This document shows positions 1 through 10,360 of a stretch of DNA of 64,000 bases, piece after piece. Numbering within the stretch: position 1 is the first letter of the stretch; each line of letters begins with the position of its first letter. A program made the translations under genes and the position numbers. The notes beneath the pieces are model-generated. The model did no database searches and was not told where the DNA came from. It saw only the letters and a list, made by a program, of their open reading frames with translations. This DNA comes from Shimia isoporae (GTDB lineage: Bacteria; Pseudomonadota; Alphaproteobacteria; Rhodobacterales; Rhodobacteraceae): assembly GCF_004346865.1 (NCBI RefSeq), contig NZ_SMGR01000003.1, positions 1-64,000 on the forward strand, written 5' to 3'.

Positions 1-95
1 ATCGCTGCCGTCAGAGTGGTTTTACCGTGGTCAACGTGACCAATGGTGCCGATGTTGCAGTGCGGTTTACTGCGCTCAAACTTTTCCTTAGCCAT
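1..95 (-). CDS. tuf: Elongation factor Tu, N-terminal part (cut by window edge)
   Basis: Only the first 31 codons lie in the window; the gene continues beyond position 1. They begin [14 protein letters not shown] and include the GTPase P-loop GHVDHGKTT, which is diagnostic of EF-Tu. EF-Tu carries aminoacyl-tRNA to the ribosome as a GTP complex in the cytoplasm. The start at 95 is fixed by an AGGAGG Shine-Dalgarno sequence a few bases upstream. It lies downstream of fusA on the same strand, as in the usual str operon (rpsL-rpsG-fusA-tuf). The frame is intact as far as it can be read. Whether the genome has a second tuf copy cannot be seen. Confidence 0.97.
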   Translation of the reverse strand, partial: MAKEKFERSKPHCNIGTIGHVDHGKTTLTAA

Positions 96-117
96 GATGG
101 CCTCCTTGATGTTGGAG

Positions 118-141
118 GGGGAAGCGGCCATCCGCTTCCCC
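118..141 (-). other. fusA-tuf intergenic hairpin
   Basis: A perfect inverted repeat (GGGGAAGCGG, loop CCAT, CCGCTTCCCC) begins nine bases after the fusA stop codon and ends before the tuf ribosome-binding site. In the direction of transcription no U-run follows it, so it is unlikely to be a complete terminator. An RNA processing or stability element between two highly expressed genes is the better guess. The opposite strand does have a T-rich tail. Confidence 0.6.
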
Positions 142-149
142 AATTTTTA

Positions 150-2267
150 TTAGGCGTATTTCGCCTGAATTTCGTCCGAAATGTTCTGCGGTACCGGATC
201 GTAGTGATCGAACTGCATGGTGAACTGGGCACGGCCGGAAGACATCGAACGCAAAGTGTTGATGTAACCGAACATGTTGGCCAGAGGCACAAATGCATCG
301 ATGGCTACAGCGTTGCCACGAGGCTCCTGACCGGACACCTGACCACGGCGGGAGGTGAGGTCACCAATGATACCACCGGTGTATTCTTCCGGCGTGATCA
401 CTTCCACTTTCATGATCGGCTCAAGCAGTTTCGCGCCGGCCAGTTTCATGCCTTCGCGCATTGCCATACGAGCTGCGATTTCAAAGGCGAGAACGCTGGA
501 GTCCACGTCGTGGAACTTACCGTCGATCAGAGCAACTTTGAAGTCGATCACGGGGAAGCCTGCCAGCGGACCGGAGTCCATGACCGACTGGATACCCTTT
601 TCAACACCCGGGATGTATTCCTTCGGAACGGCACCACCAACGATGCGGCTTTCGAACGAATAGCCTTCGCCCGCTTCAGTCGGCATGATTTCCATTTTGA
701 CTTCAGCGTACTGACCCGAACCACCCGACTGTTTCTTGTGGGTGTAGGTGTGTTCGATCGCTTTGGAGATGGTCTCACGGTAAGCAACCTGAGGTGCACC
801 GATGTTGGCCTCAACCTTGAACTCACGCTTCAGACGATCCACGAGGATGTCCAAGTGAAGTTCGCCCATGCCTTTCATGATGGTCTGACCGGATTCCAGG
901 TCAGTTTCCACGCGGAAGGACGGGTCTTCGGCTGCCAGACGCTGCAGACCCTGAGACATTTTCTCTTGGTCGCCTTTCGTCTTCGGCTCAACTGCGATCT
1001 CGATCACCGGATCGGGGAAGGTCATGGTTTCGAGAACCACAGGACCTTTCGGATCACACAGCGTGTCACCGGTGGTGGTGTCTTTCAGACCCGCCAGCGC
1101 GATGATGTCGCCTGCAAACGCTTCTTCGATCTCTTCACGGTTGTTGGAGTGCATCATCATCATACGACCGATGCGCTCTTTCTTACCTTTGGTCGAGTTC
1201 AGAACGGTTTCGCCCTTGGACAGGGTACCCGAGTAGATGCGGGTAAAGGTCAGCGAACCAACGAAGGGGTCGTTCATGATTTTGAACGCGAGGCCGGAGA
1301 ACTCCATTTCGTCGTCTGCACGACGGGCAATGTTACGCTCTTCGGTTTCGTCACCGGGCTCAAAGCCCATGTAATCAACAACGTCGAGCGGGCTCGGCAG
1401 ATAGTCGATCACAGCGTTGAGCAGCGGCTGAACACCTTTGTTTTTGAACGCGGAACCGCCCAGAACCGGAACGAAGGACAGCGACAGGGTGCCTTTGCGC
1501 AGCAGTTTGCGCAGGGTTTCCACGTCGGGCTCTTCGCCTTCCAGATAGGCTTCCATCGCGTCGTCGTCTTGCTCGACGGCGTTCTCGATCATCTTGCCGC
1601 GCCATTCGTCGGCCAGATCTTTGAGTTCGTCGCGGATAGGTGCTTTGACCCAGGACGCGCCGAGGTCTTCGCCCTGCCACAGCCACTCTTCCATGGTCAC
1701 CAGGTCAACCAGGCCTTCCAGCTCGGTTTCGGCGCCAATCGGGAATGCGATCGGAACAGCGGTTGCACCGGTGCGATCTTCAATCATGTTTACACAGTTG
1801 AAGAAGTCAGCGCCGATTTTGTCCATTTTGTTGACGAACACCATGCGCGGAACCTTGTAGCGGTCAGCCTGACGCCACACGGTTTCGGTCTGGGGTTCAA
1901 CACCAGCGTTGGCGTCCAGAACACAGACAGCACCGTCGAGAACCGCCAGCGAACGCTCAACTTCGATGGTGAAGTCAACGTGGCCGGGGGTGTCGATGAT
2001 GTTCAGACGGTGCTTGGGCGTGTCAGCAGTTTTGCCATCTTCGGTGCGCTCCCAGAAAGTGGTCGTCGCAGCGGAGGTGATGGTGATACCACGTTCCTGT
2101 TCCTGCTCCATCCAGTCCATGGTGGCTGCACCGTCGTGCACCTCACCGATGTTGTGGGATTTGCCGGTGTAATACAGGATGCGCTCGGAACAGGTTGTTT
2201 TACCTGCATCGATGTGCGCCATGATACCGAAGTTACGGTAATGTTCGAGCGTATATTCGCGTGCCAT
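150..2267 (-). CDS. fusA: Elongation factor G
   Basis: This 705-residue protein is a full-length EF-G, the GTPase that drives ribosomal translocation and, with ribosome recycling factor, subunit splitting. The P-loop AHIDAGKTT is at residues 17-25, followed by the switch II region [11 protein letters not shown] and the NKMDK guanine-specificity motif. The C-terminal half has the EF-G domains III-V. The length matches the bacterial family. It is the third gene of the str operon, 21 bases downstream of rpsG, and is followed by a hairpin and then tuf. The start at 2267 ([14 protein letters not shown]) matches the conserved EF-G N-terminus. Confidence 0.98.
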   Translation of the reverse strand: MAREYTLEHYRNFGIMAHIDAGKTTCSERILYYTGKSHNIGEVHDGAATMDWMEQEQERGITITSAATTTFWERTEDGKTADTPKHRLNIIDTPGHVDFTIEVERSLAVLDGAVCVLDANAGVEPQTETVWRQADRYKVPRMVFVNKMDKIGADFFNCVNMIEDRTGATAVPIAFPIGAETELEGLVDLVTMEEWLWQGEDLGASWVKAPIRDELKDLADEWRGKMIENAVEQDDDAMEAYLEGEEPDVETLRKLLRKGTLSLSFVPVLGGSAFKNKGVQPLLNAVIDYLPSPLDVVDYMGFEPGDETEERNIARRADDEMEFSGLAFKIMNDPFVGSLTFTRIYSGTLSKGETVLNSTKGKKERIGRMMMMHSNNREEIEEAFAGDIIALAGLKDTTTGDTLCDPKGPVVLETMTFPDPVIEIAVEPKTKGDQEKMSQGLQRLAAEDPSFRVETDLESGQTIMKGMGELHLDILVDRLKREFKVEANIGAPQVAYRETISKAIEHTYTHKKQSGGSGQYAEVKMEIMPTEAGEGYSFESRIVGGAVPKEYIPGVEKGIQSVMDSGPLAGFPVIDFKVALIDGKFHDVDSSVLAFEIAARMAMREGMKLAGAKLLEPIMKVEVITPEEYTGGIIGDLTSRRGQVSGQEPRGNAVAIDAFVPLANMFGYINTLRSMSSGRAQFTMQFDHYDPVPQNISDEIQAKYA

Positions 2268-2288
2268 TGGTTCAATGTCCTCTGGGAA

Positions 2289-2774
<486 letters not shown>

Positions 2775-3146
2775 TTACTTGGGACGCTTCGCGCCGTACT
2801 TGGAACGACGTTGCTTACGATCTTTAACACCTTGGGTATCCAGAACACCGCGCAGGATGTGGTAACGGACACCCGGAAGGTCTTTCACACGACCGCCACG
2901 GATCAGAACCACAGAGTGTTCCTGAAGGTTGTGGCTTTCACCCGGGATGTAGGAGATCACTTCGTAGCCGTTGGTCAGGCGAACCTTCGCAACCTTACGC
3001 ATAGCGGAGTTCGGTTTCTTCGGCGTGGTTGTGTAAACACGGGTGCACACGCCACGTTTCTGCGGGCACTGCTCCAGGTGCTGCGACTTGGAGCGCTTGA
3101 TTTTAGGCTGACGCGGTTTGCGGATCAGCTGTTGAATCGTTGGCAT
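2775..3146 (-). CDS. rpsL: 30S ribosomal protein S12
   Basis: This 123-residue S12 begins [15 protein letters not shown] and has the conserved [17 protein letters not shown] and [17 protein letters not shown] segments. S12 sits at the decoding centre and helps set translational accuracy. The lysine of TPKKPN and the lysine of GGRVKDLPG, the sites of classic streptomycin-resistance mutations, are both wild type, so no ribosomal streptomycin resistance is predicted. It is the first gene of the str operon. An AGGAAAGAG ribosome-binding site precedes the start, and a strong promoter lies about 230 bases upstream (3375-3403). Confidence 0.98.
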   Translation of the reverse strand: MPTIQQLIRKPRQPKIKRSKSQHLEQCPQKRGVCTRVYTTTPKKPNSAMRKVAKVRLTNGYEVISYIPGESHNLQEHSVVLIRGGRVKDLPGVRYHILRGVLDTQGVKDRKQRRSKYGAKRPK

Positions 3147-3215
3147 AGGGTCTCTTTCCTATTGCTTCCATTTATACGCCAGGCCAAAACCCGACGCGGT
3201 TACCGTTTTTCACAA

Positions 3216-3231
3216 CTTGTGCGAACACAAG
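3216..3231 (-). other. UUCG-tetraloop hairpin in the rpsL leader
   Basis: Read on the minus strand this is CTTGTG-TTCG-CACAAG, a perfect six-pair stem with a stable UUCG loop. It lies in the long untranslated leader between the str promoter and rpsL. It has no U-run and does not cover the ribosome-binding site. It may stabilise the leader or take part in regulation by a ribosomal protein. The role is inferred. Confidence 0.55.
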
Positions 3232-3374
3232 CGTAAAAGCCGCAATCGTTTCCATTCCGAGGCAAACGACGCGGTTGAGTTCTCAGAGGGTGCGATCTTC
3301 AAAGTAGATCGGACCTTGACCACTACAGTTATGAAACGGCTCAGGGCACACGTATCCCATTGCCGGATGCGCGC

Positions 3375-3403
3375 GATATATGGGGAGTCGCTAGTCTTGT
3401 CAA
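3375..3403 (-). promoter_or_regulatory. Sigma-70-type promoter of the str operon
   Basis: On the minus strand TTGACA (3403-3398) and TATATC (3380-3375) are separated by exactly 17 bases. This is a near-consensus housekeeping promoter pointing at rpsL. The start of transcription would be near 3368, giving a leader of roughly 220 bases. The region 3147-3515 has no other convincing gene. Its right part must also hold the promoter for the divergent gene at 3516. Confidence 0.75.
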
Positions 3404-3515
3404 CAGCTGTGCCCTGACCTTGTCTGGTTGCGAGTCGCGACGCTCGGTGACATGGTAATCTCAAGGGTGCAGAAAGTGCCTGTTTCTACCTACGCGATAT
3501 CAAAAGGCCTTTGCG

Positions 3516-4331
3516 ATGGACAGCAAGGATATGCAGGTCATTGGCGTTTGCCGGTTTTCCTATCCGGCACTTGGCGGTTTTCAGGTCGAGCATGAAACCG
3601 CAGAGGATCGCATGGCTTTTCTCTATGCCCCTGAACGAATGGAAGAACGTTTTCGTCTCTTTGAAGCGTTTACGCTGCCCCCTCTTCGCGCCCAAACCGA
3701 CCCAGATTTTACTTTTCTGGTAATAGTGGGCGACACGATGCCTGATGCCTATCGCGCCCGTCTCGAACAATTGCTCGCTGACATCCCTCAAACTGTGGTC
3801 GCGGCTTACCCGCCCGCGCCGCATCGGGACATTATGAAGGTGGCAATTAACGCTGTGCGCCGCGAAAGCAAACATCATTGCCTACAGTTTCGAATGGATG
3901 ACGACGATGCGGTAAACATCCGTTTTGTCGAGCGCCTGCGCGAACGCGTGAACGACGTCCACACACTGATCCGACGAAACAAGAACGTCGCCATTGATTT
4001 TTCGCAAGGCTATATCGCCTCCGCCGGTCCCGAAGGAATAAAGGGCAAGCCGACGATGGAGCATCTCTGGACTGCTGGCCTTGCCATGACCGTGAGTCCT
4101 AAGTCGGACATCACCATCCTCAACTTCGGCCACTCCAAGATGGGGAAATTCATGCCAGTGGTCAGCTTTGCAGGCGAAGACATGTTCATTCGCGGCCACA
4201 ACGATTTCAACGACAGCCGCCAGAAAGGCGCAAAACCATTGAACCTGCCGCTACTGGACGCCGAAGACGAAGCCCACTTCAAGCGTGTTTTTAATATCGA
4301 CGCAGATCACGTCCGCGCACTCTTTTCCTGA
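3516..4331 (+). CDS. Putative rhamnosyltransferase-like protein
   Basis: This 271-residue protein resembles the family annotated as putative rhamnosyl transferase (PF11316). Features are a YAPERMEERFRLFEAFTLPPL segment early on, and a FRMDDDDAV acidic DXD-type motif near residue 125 that would bind a metal and a nucleotide sugar. The substrate is unknown and the rhamnose label is only inherited from the family name. It has no signal peptide or membrane segment, so it should act in the cytoplasm. It is divergent from the str operon, and its last 25 bases overlap the end of the convergent transporter gene. It is the only plus-strand gene in the rpsL-rpoC block. Confidence 0.7.
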   Translation: MDSKDMQVIGVCRFSYPALGGFQVEHETAEDRMAFLYAPERMEERFRLFEAFTLPPLRAQTDPDFTFLVIVGDTMPDAYRARLEQLLADIPQTVVAAYPPAPHRDIMKVAINAVRRESKHHCLQFRMDDDDAVNIRFVERLRERVNDVHTLIRRNKNVAIDFSQGYIASAGPEGIKGKPTMEHLWTAGLAMTVSPKSDITILNFGHSKMGKFMPVVSFAGEDMFIRGHNDFNDSRQKGAKPLNLPLLDAEDEAHFKRVFNIDADHVRALFS

Positions 4332-5197
4332 TCCAGCTTGCGTCCACGCAAGAGTGTAAACACGCCGGCACCGACCACGATCGCGCAGCCCAGAAATGTG
4401 ATTGGGTCGGGCCAATTGCCAAAGAACACCAGCCCCAGCAAAAGCGCCCATAGCAGGCTTGTATAGCGGAAAGGCGCGATGAACCCGATCTCACCTACGC
4501 GCATTACCATCACGGAAAACAGATACCCGCCAAGGATGAACACCGACGCGCCACCGATCAGCCCGATCTGCCGCGCATCCAGCGCCACCCACTCCACGCC
4601 AAGGCTTGCCACTCCGGCAAAGCCCATGACGCCGAGTGACGCCACCAACGTCACCGTCATCGAAGGCACCTCCGCCGACATACGCCTTGTCGACAGGTCT
4701 CGCACGGTCACAAAAAACACCGCCGCCAGCGCATAACCAGCGTAAATGTCAAACCCCTCAGGCCCCGGTCGCACGATCAGCAGCATGCCGATGAAGCCCG
4801 CCAAAATCGCCGACATCCGCCGCCAACCGACAGCCTCGCCGAAGAACATCGCGCCGCCCAGCGTCACCGTCAGCGGCAGCACCTGCAGAACGGCCGTCAC
4901 ATTGGCAATCGGCATGTGATAGAGCGCCGTGATAAAGAAATAGGCCGCGCCGACCTCGGCCACCGTGCGCAGGGCCACCAGCCCCCAATCGCGCCGCGGA
5001 ATCCGCCAGCGCAACGCCCCCAAGGCCCGCGCCAAGCCCCAGATCATCAGGCTTGAGGCCACACCGCGGAGAAACAACATCTGAAACAGCGGCACCTCCG
5101 GCCCCAGCAGTTTTACGCAGGTGTCGTTAAACGTAAACGCCGCCATCGAGCACATCATCAAAAGTGCGCCCTTGGTGTTATCCGTTAAAACCGCCAC
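4307..5197 (-). CDS. DMT-superfamily (EamA) transporter
   Basis: This 296-residue protein is almost entirely hydrophobic, with about ten membrane helices arranged as two EamA repeats. The N-terminal segment (LMMCSMAAFTFNDTCVKLLG) and the RGVASSLMIWGL region are typical of RhaT/EamA-type drug/metabolite exporters. The substrate cannot be told from sequence. The start is a GTG at 5197. It is convergent with and overlaps the rhamnosyltransferase-like gene by 25 bases. Positions 5198-5421 upstream hold no gene that I can support and should contain its promoter. Confidence 0.85.
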   Translation of the reverse strand: MAVLTDNTKGALLMMCSMAAFTFNDTCVKLLGPEVPLFQMLFLRGVASSLMIWGLARALGALRWRIPRRDWGLVALRTVAEVGAAYFFITALYHMPIANVTAVLQVLPLTVTLGGAMFFGEAVGWRRMSAILAGFIGMLLIVRPGPEGFDIYAGYALAAVFFVTVRDLSTRRMSAEVPSMTVTLVASLGVMGFAGVASLGVEWVALDARQIGLIGGASVFILGGYLFSVMVMRVGEIGFIAPFRYTSLLWALLLGLVFFGNWPDPITFLGCAIVVGAGVFTLLRGRKLDQEKSART

Positions 5198-5421
5198 GCA
5201 AAGCCCTCCGCCAAAGCCAACCGCGCGACGCTACGCCTGGCCAAGGGGATTGCCAAGGGGGTGGTGAAAATTCGAGGAGAACCTTCCGTCAGAATGTGCG
5301 GATCAAGGCGCACTGGATGCGTGATTTCTAATTCAAGGTGTTGGCATTCGTTTCCGGTCACTGACCGTTTTGCGCTACCTGCCGTATCCTAATTGTCTGC
5401 TTTAAACTCCAAGCGTCGGCA

Positions 5422-5871
5422 TCAAGGCAATTTTTTTGCGTGACCGTAGTGCCCTTCTTCAAAATCCCATACTTTTTGCAAAAGCCCTTCATTTAGGAGC
5501 GAGAAAACCCTTTGTACATCGGTGTCTTTCGGCACATCCACCGAATACATGGCGTAGCCAAATTCGCCGCTCTCATAGGTGCATCCCTCAGCCTCCAAAG
5601 GTCTCCAAAAGCGCTCGAATTGGGCATCGGTCACATTTTCACCAAGAAAAATACGATATGTAGATCCACCGGACGAAGTCACGGTTCTTTCGAACACGTT
5701 AGCACCTTCTTTTGACTCGGCGTGCACAATGTCGCCATAGGAAATGCCACGTGCGAAGAACTGTGAGTTTTCGACTTTAAAGAGGCCAACGCCAAACGAA
5801 GTAGCCCAGACGCTCTCGCTGGCATGGCCGTGCCAAGCGCCCGGTTCTAGCTCAATGATTAATTTTTCCAA
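5422..5871 (-). CDS. DUF4265 domain protein
   Basis: This small cytoplasmic protein of 149 residues matches the DUF4265 pattern: an early VWATSFGVGLFKVENSQFF stretch followed by ARGISYGDIVHAE. No function is established for this family. The start appears to be a TTG at 5871, preceded by GGAGAG, because no ATG is suitably placed. It has no signal peptide or membrane helix. It stands alone between the EamA transporter and the rpoC terminator. Positions 5872-6000 hold no gene. Confidence 0.75.
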   Translation of the reverse strand: MEKLIIELEPGAWHGHASESVWATSFGVGLFKVENSQFFARGISYGDIVHAESKEGANVFERTVTSSGGSTYRIFLGENVTDAQFERFWRPLEAEGCTYESGEFGYAMYSVDVPKDTDVQRVFSLLNEGLLQKVWDFEEGHYGHAKKLP

Positions 5872-6000
5872 TTGGCTCTCCTCAGCCTCCGAACACTAAT
5901 AGCTCCAGTAAAATCGGAAAACTATTTTGGAAACTGCGTTCAAGCAACGGTTGCATATCGTGCGGCCACCTCCCAGCACAAAACACCCTCACTCAAACGG

Positions 6001-6032
6001 AAAAGGCCCCCGACATCACGTCGGAGGCCTTT
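6001..6032 (-). terminator. rpoC terminator
   Basis: On the minus strand, AAAGGCCTCCGAC and GTCGGGGGCCTTT form a 13-pair stem with one mismatch and a five-base loop, followed by a short T-run. It lies 25 bases after the rpoC stop, so the rpoBC unit ends here and is separated from the str operon. Confidence 0.8.
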
Positions 6033-6057
6033 CTCAAGTCTCAAACCATAGGTCGAC

Positions 6058-9000
6058 TTAGTCGAACTCGCGGCTTTCCGGGGTTTCCACCAGACCGCTG
6101 TCAAACACGTCGTCGGCCTGGACGTCGTCAGCAGTTGGTGCAGCCAGTGCAGCTGCAGCTTCCGCTTCCTCGCGACGGGCCTCGATGACCACATTGTCAC
6201 GATCAGACGCAATGCGACGAACCTGCTGCGTGGCGCCACCCGTGCCGGCTGGGATCAGACGGCCCACGATGACGTTTTCCTTGAGGCCAACCAGCTTGTC
6301 TTTCTTACCCTGGACAGACGCCTCGGTAAGAACACGTGTTGTCTCCTGGAACGAAGCAGCCGAGATGAACGAACGGGTCTGAAGCGATGCCTTGGTGATC
6401 CCGAGCAAGATCGGCTCACCCTGAGCAGGACGGCGACCTTCGGCCAGCGCCTTCTCGTTTGCGGCGTCGAACTCTGCCTTCTCGACGTGTTCACCTTTCA
6501 ACAGAGTGGTTTCACCCGAGTCCAGGATCTCCCATTTCTGCAACATCTGGCGCACGATCACTTCAATGTGCTTGTCGTTGATCTTCACACCCTGCAGGCG
6601 ATAGACGTCCTGCACTTCGTCGATCATGTAATCCGCCAGCGCTTCAACACCCATGATGGACAAGATGTCGTGCGGCGCAGGGTTACCGTCCATGATGTAG
6701 TCACCCTTCTGCACGAAGTCGCCTTCCTGCACAGGGATGTGTTTGCCCTTCGGTACCATGTATTCCACGGTTTCCAGGCTCTCATCAGACGGTTCGATCG
6801 CAATACGGCGCTTGTTCTTGTAGTCGCGGCCAAAGCGCACGTAACCATCGATTTCGGCGATGATTGCGTGATCTTTCGGACGACGCGCTTCGAACAGTTC
6901 AGCCACACGCGGCAGACCACCGGTGATGTCCTTGGTCTTAGCGCCTTCGCGTGGGATACGCGCGACAACGTCACCGGCGTTCACGTCCTGCCCGTCTTCG
7001 ACAGAGAGGATCGCGTCCACAGACATCGGATAGTGTACAGGGTTGCCAGCATCATTGCGCACAGGCTCGCCATCTCCATCCACAAGGATGATTTCCGGCT
7101 TAAGCTCGTTGCCCTTCGGCGCGGCACGCCAGTCCGACACGATCTTCTGCGTCATACCGGTTGCTTCGTCGGTCTCGTCGCGAACGGCAATGCCCGAGAC
7201 GAGGTCAACGAACTTGGCCTTACCTGTCTTCTCCGCAAGGATCGGAAGGGTATACGGGTCCCATTCGAACAGCTTGTCACCGCGGGCGATCTTCTGACCA
7301 TCTTTGACGAACAGTTTGGAGCCGTAGCCAACTTTGTGGTTTGCACGCTCTTCGCCGGCGTCATCAACGATCAACAGCTTCATGTTACGGCCCATGACGA
7401 GTGTTTCGCCATTTGCGTTTTCCAGAACCTGTGCGTTTTCGAAGACAATTTTGCCTTCCTGGCTCGCTTCGAGGAACGACTGTTGTCCACCTTGCGCAAC
7501 ACCACCAATGTGGAACGTACGCATGGTCAGCTGTGTACCGGGTTCACCGATCGACTGTGCAGCGATGATGCCGACAGCTTCGCCAGTGTTCACCATGGTA
7601 CCACGCGCCAGGTCACGGCCGTAGCACTTGGCGCAAACGCCTTCTTCCGCCTCACAGGTCAGAGGGCTACGAATACGTGCTGTCGCAACACCTTCCTCGT
7701 CGATGGCATCAGCCATACGCTCGTCGATCAGCTGACCTTCGGCCACGATCACTTCATCGGTGCCTGGCTTGCAGATATCCTCGGCCGCCACACGACCCAG
7801 AACACGTTCCGCCAAAGATGCAACAACCTCACCGTCATTCACGGCGGCCTCGGCAGTGATTGCCTTGTCGGTACCACAGTCGTCCATACGAACAATGCAG
7901 TCCTGAGCCACGTCAACAAGACGACGGGTCAGATAACCGGAGTTCGCAGTTTTCAACGCCGTATCCGACAGACCCTTACGGGCACCGTGGGTGGAGTTGA
8001 AGTACTCAAGAACGGTCAGACCTTCCTTAAAGTTCGAAATGATCGGCGTCTCGATGATGTCGCCATTCGGCTTCGCCATCAGGCCGCGCATACCACCCAA
8101 CTGCTTCATCTGCGTAACGGAACCACGCGCACCGGAGTGCGCCATCATGTAAACCGAGTTCGGTTCAGCTTCGGCACCGCTTTCGTCAGTCTTTGCTGCC
8201 GAGATGGTGTCCATCATCGCGTCGGTGACTTTGTCGTTACACTTCGACCAGGCATCCACAACTTTGTTGTACTTTTCGCCCTGAGTGATCAGGCCGTCCA
8301 TGTACTGCTGTTCAAAGTCTTTCACCTGATCGCGGGTGTCGTCGACGATGGTCCACTTGTTGTCCGGGATAACCATGTCGTCTTTACCGAACGAAATACC
8401 GGCCTTGAACGCTTCGCGGAAGCCCATGGTCATGATCTGGTCACAGAAGATCACGGACTCTTTCTGACCGCAGTAGCGATAGACGGTGTCAATCACGTTC
8501 TGCACGTCTTTCTTACGAAGCAGCTTGTTCACGAGGCTGAAAGGCGCCTTGTTGTTCTGCGGCAGCAAAGCACCCAAGCGCACACGACCTGGCGTGGTTT
8601 CAACACGCTCGAACACTTCCATGCCGTTCTCGTCGATCTGCGGGATACGGGCGGTAATCTTGGCGTGCAAATGCACTTCACCAGCGTCCAGAGCATACTG
8701 AACTTCCTCGATTGAGGAGAACACCATGCCCTCGCCCTTCATGCCCTCGCGTTCGATGGTCGTGTAGTACAAACCAAGGATCATATCCTGAGACGGAACG
8801 ATGATCGGCGCGCCGTTTGCAGGGGACAGAACGTTGTTGGTCGACATCATCAGAACACGCGCTTCGAGCTGGGCTTCCAGCGAGAGCGGCACGTGAACAG
8901 CCATCTGGTCGCCGTCGAAGTCAGCGTTAAACGCAGAGCAAACGAGCGGGTGCAGCTGGATCGCCTTACCTTCGATGAGGACTGGCTCAAACGCCTGAAT

Positions 9001-10308
9001 GCCAAGACGGTGCAGAGTAGGCGCACGGTTCAGCATGACAGGGTGTTCGCGGATCACTTCATCAAGAATATCCCAGACTTCGGGACGCTCTTTTTCCACC
9101 AGCTTCTTCGCCTGCTTCACAGTAGACGAAAGACCCTTGGCTTCCAGACGCGAGTAGATGAACGGCTTGAACAGCTCCAGCGCCATCTTCTTGGGAAGGC
9201 CACACTGATGCAATTTCAGTTCCGGACCAGTCACAATCACCGAACGACCCGAAAAGTCGACGCGCTTACCCAAAAGGTTTTGACGGAAACGACCCTGCTT
9301 ACCCTTCAGCATGTCGGAAAGCGATTTCAGCGGGCGCTTGTTCGCACCCGTGATCACGCGCCCACGGCGACCGTTGTCGAACAGTGCGTCTACAGACTCC
9401 TGCAGCATGCGCTTTTCGTTCCGGACGATGATGTCAGGTGCACGCAATTCGATCAGGCGCTTCAGACGGTTGTTCCTGTTGATCACACGGCGATAAAGGT
9501 CGTTGAGATCAGAAGTCGCAAAGCGGCCGCCATCCAGCGGAACCAGCGGGCGCAGTTCCGGCGGGATCACGGGGATCACTGTCAGAATCATCCACTCCGG
9601 ACGGTTGCCGGACTCGATGAAGCTTTCGACCACTTTCAGGCGCTTGATGATCTTTTTCGGCTTCAGTTCACCGGTCGCTTCGGCCAGATCGGCACGCAGC
9701 TGTTCGGCTTCCGCTTCCAGATCGATCTGCGACAGCATTTCACGGATTGCTTCAGCGCCAATATTGGCTGTGAAGGCGTCCATGCCGTATGCGTCCTGCG
9801 CGTCCATATACTCTTCTTCAGTCAGCATCTGGCCGTAGGTCAGGTCGGTCAGACCAGGTTCGATGACGACATAGTTTTCAAAGTACAGCACACGTTCCAG
9901 ATCGCGCAGCGTCATGTCCAGCATCAGACCGATGCGGGACGGCAGCGATTTCAGGAACCAGATGTGTGCAACGGGGGCTGCCAACTCGATGTGGCCCATA
10001 CGCTCACGGCGCACTTTCTGAAGCGTAACTTCAACACCACATTTTTCGCAGACAACACCGCGATATTTCATGCGCTTATATTTGCCGCAAAGACATTCAT
10101 AGTCTTTGATCGGGCCAAAGATACGCGCACAGAACAGACCGTCACGCTCGGGCTTGAACGTACGGTAGTTGATGGTTTCCGGCTTTTTGATCTCGCCGTA
10201 GGACCACGACAGAATCCGCTCAGGAGACGCGAGAGACACTTTGATCTCGTCAAACGCCTTTTGCGGGGTCAGCGGGTTAAACGGGTTGTTCGTCAGTTCC
10301 TGGTTCAT
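6058..10308 (-). CDS. rpoC: DNA-directed RNA polymerase subunit beta'
   Basis: This 1416-residue protein is a full-length beta' subunit. The N-terminal zinc site (C72, C74, C87, C90 in CLCGKYK and CEKCGVEV) is present, as is the absolutely conserved NADFDGDQM motif that holds the catalytic Mg2+, near residue 465. The second zinc cluster ([15 protein letters not shown]) and the trigger-loop/bridge-helix region are also present. The C-terminus is acidic. The start ([13 protein letters not shown]) is the usual alphaproteobacterial one. It lies 52 bases downstream of rpoB and ends in a clear terminator. Confidence 0.98.
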   Translation of the reverse strand: MNQELTNNPFNPLTPQKAFDEIKVSLASPERILSWSYGEIKKPETINYRTFKPERDGLFCARIFGPIKDYECLCGKYKRMKYRGVVCEKCGVEVTLQKVRRERMGHIELAAPVAHIWFLKSLPSRIGLMLDMTLRDLERVLYFENYVVIEPGLTDLTYGQMLTEEEYMDAQDAYGMDAFTANIGAEAIREMLSQIDLEAEAEQLRADLAEATGELKPKKIIKRLKVVESFIESGNRPEWMILTVIPVIPPELRPLVPLDGGRFATSDLNDLYRRVINRNNRLKRLIELRAPDIIVRNEKRMLQESVDALFDNGRRGRVITGANKRPLKSLSDMLKGKQGRFRQNLLGKRVDFSGRSVIVTGPELKLHQCGLPKKMALELFKPFIYSRLEAKGLSSTVKQAKKLVEKERPEVWDILDEVIREHPVMLNRAPTLHRLGIQAFEPVLIEGKAIQLHPLVCSAFNADFDGDQMAVHVPLSLEAQLEARVLMMSTNNVLSPANGAPIIVPSQDMILGLYYTTIEREGMKGEGMVFSSIEEVQYALDAGEVHLHAKITARIPQIDENGMEVFERVETTPGRVRLGALLPQNNKAPFSLVNKLLRKKDVQNVIDTVYRYCGQKESVIFCDQIMTMGFREAFKAGISFGKDDMVIPDNKWTIVDDTRDQVKDFEQQYMDGLITQGEKYNKVVDAWSKCNDKVTDAMMDTISAAKTDESGAEAEPNSVYMMAHSGARGSVTQMKQLGGMRGLMAKPNGDIIETPIISNFKEGLTVLEYFNSTHGARKGLSDTALKTANSGYLTRRLVDVAQDCIVRMDDCGTDKAITAEAAVNDGEVVASLAERVLGRVAAEDICKPGTDEVIVAEGQLIDERMADAIDEEGVATARIRSPLTCEAEEGVCAKCYGRDLARGTMVNTGEAVGIIAAQSIGEPGTQLTMRTFHIGGVAQGGQQSFLEASQEGKIVFENAQVLENANGETLVMGRNMKLLIVDDAGEERANHKVGYGSKLFVKDGQKIARGDKLFEWDPYTLPILAEKTGKAKFVDLVSGIAVRDETDEATGMTQKIVSDWRAAPKGNELKPEIILVDGDGEPVRNDAGNPVHYPMSVDAILSVEDGQDVNAGDVVARIPREGAKTKDITGGLPRVAELFEARRPKDHAIIAEIDGYVRFGRDYKNKRRIAIEPSDESLETVEYMVPKGKHIPVQEGDFVQKGDYIMDGNPAPHDILSIMGVEALADYMIDEVQDVYRLQGVKINDKHIEVIVRQMLQKWEILDSGETTLLKGEHVEKAEFDAANEKALAEGRRPAQGEPILLGITKASLQTRSFISAASFQETTRVLTEASVQGKKDKLVGLKENVIVGRLIPAGTGGATQQVRRIASDRDNVVIEARREEAEAAAALAAPTADDVQADDVFDSGLVETPESREFD

Positions 10309-10360
10309 TTTGATACCTCAAATTCTAGGGGAGAGTGGAAGGGGGTGAGGGCGCGGGCCC

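Noticed and set aside
6487-8715. A 742-residue plus-strand open frame antisense to rpoC
   Set aside because: It is a shadow frame of rpoC with low-complexity His/Arg-rich sequence and no family signature.
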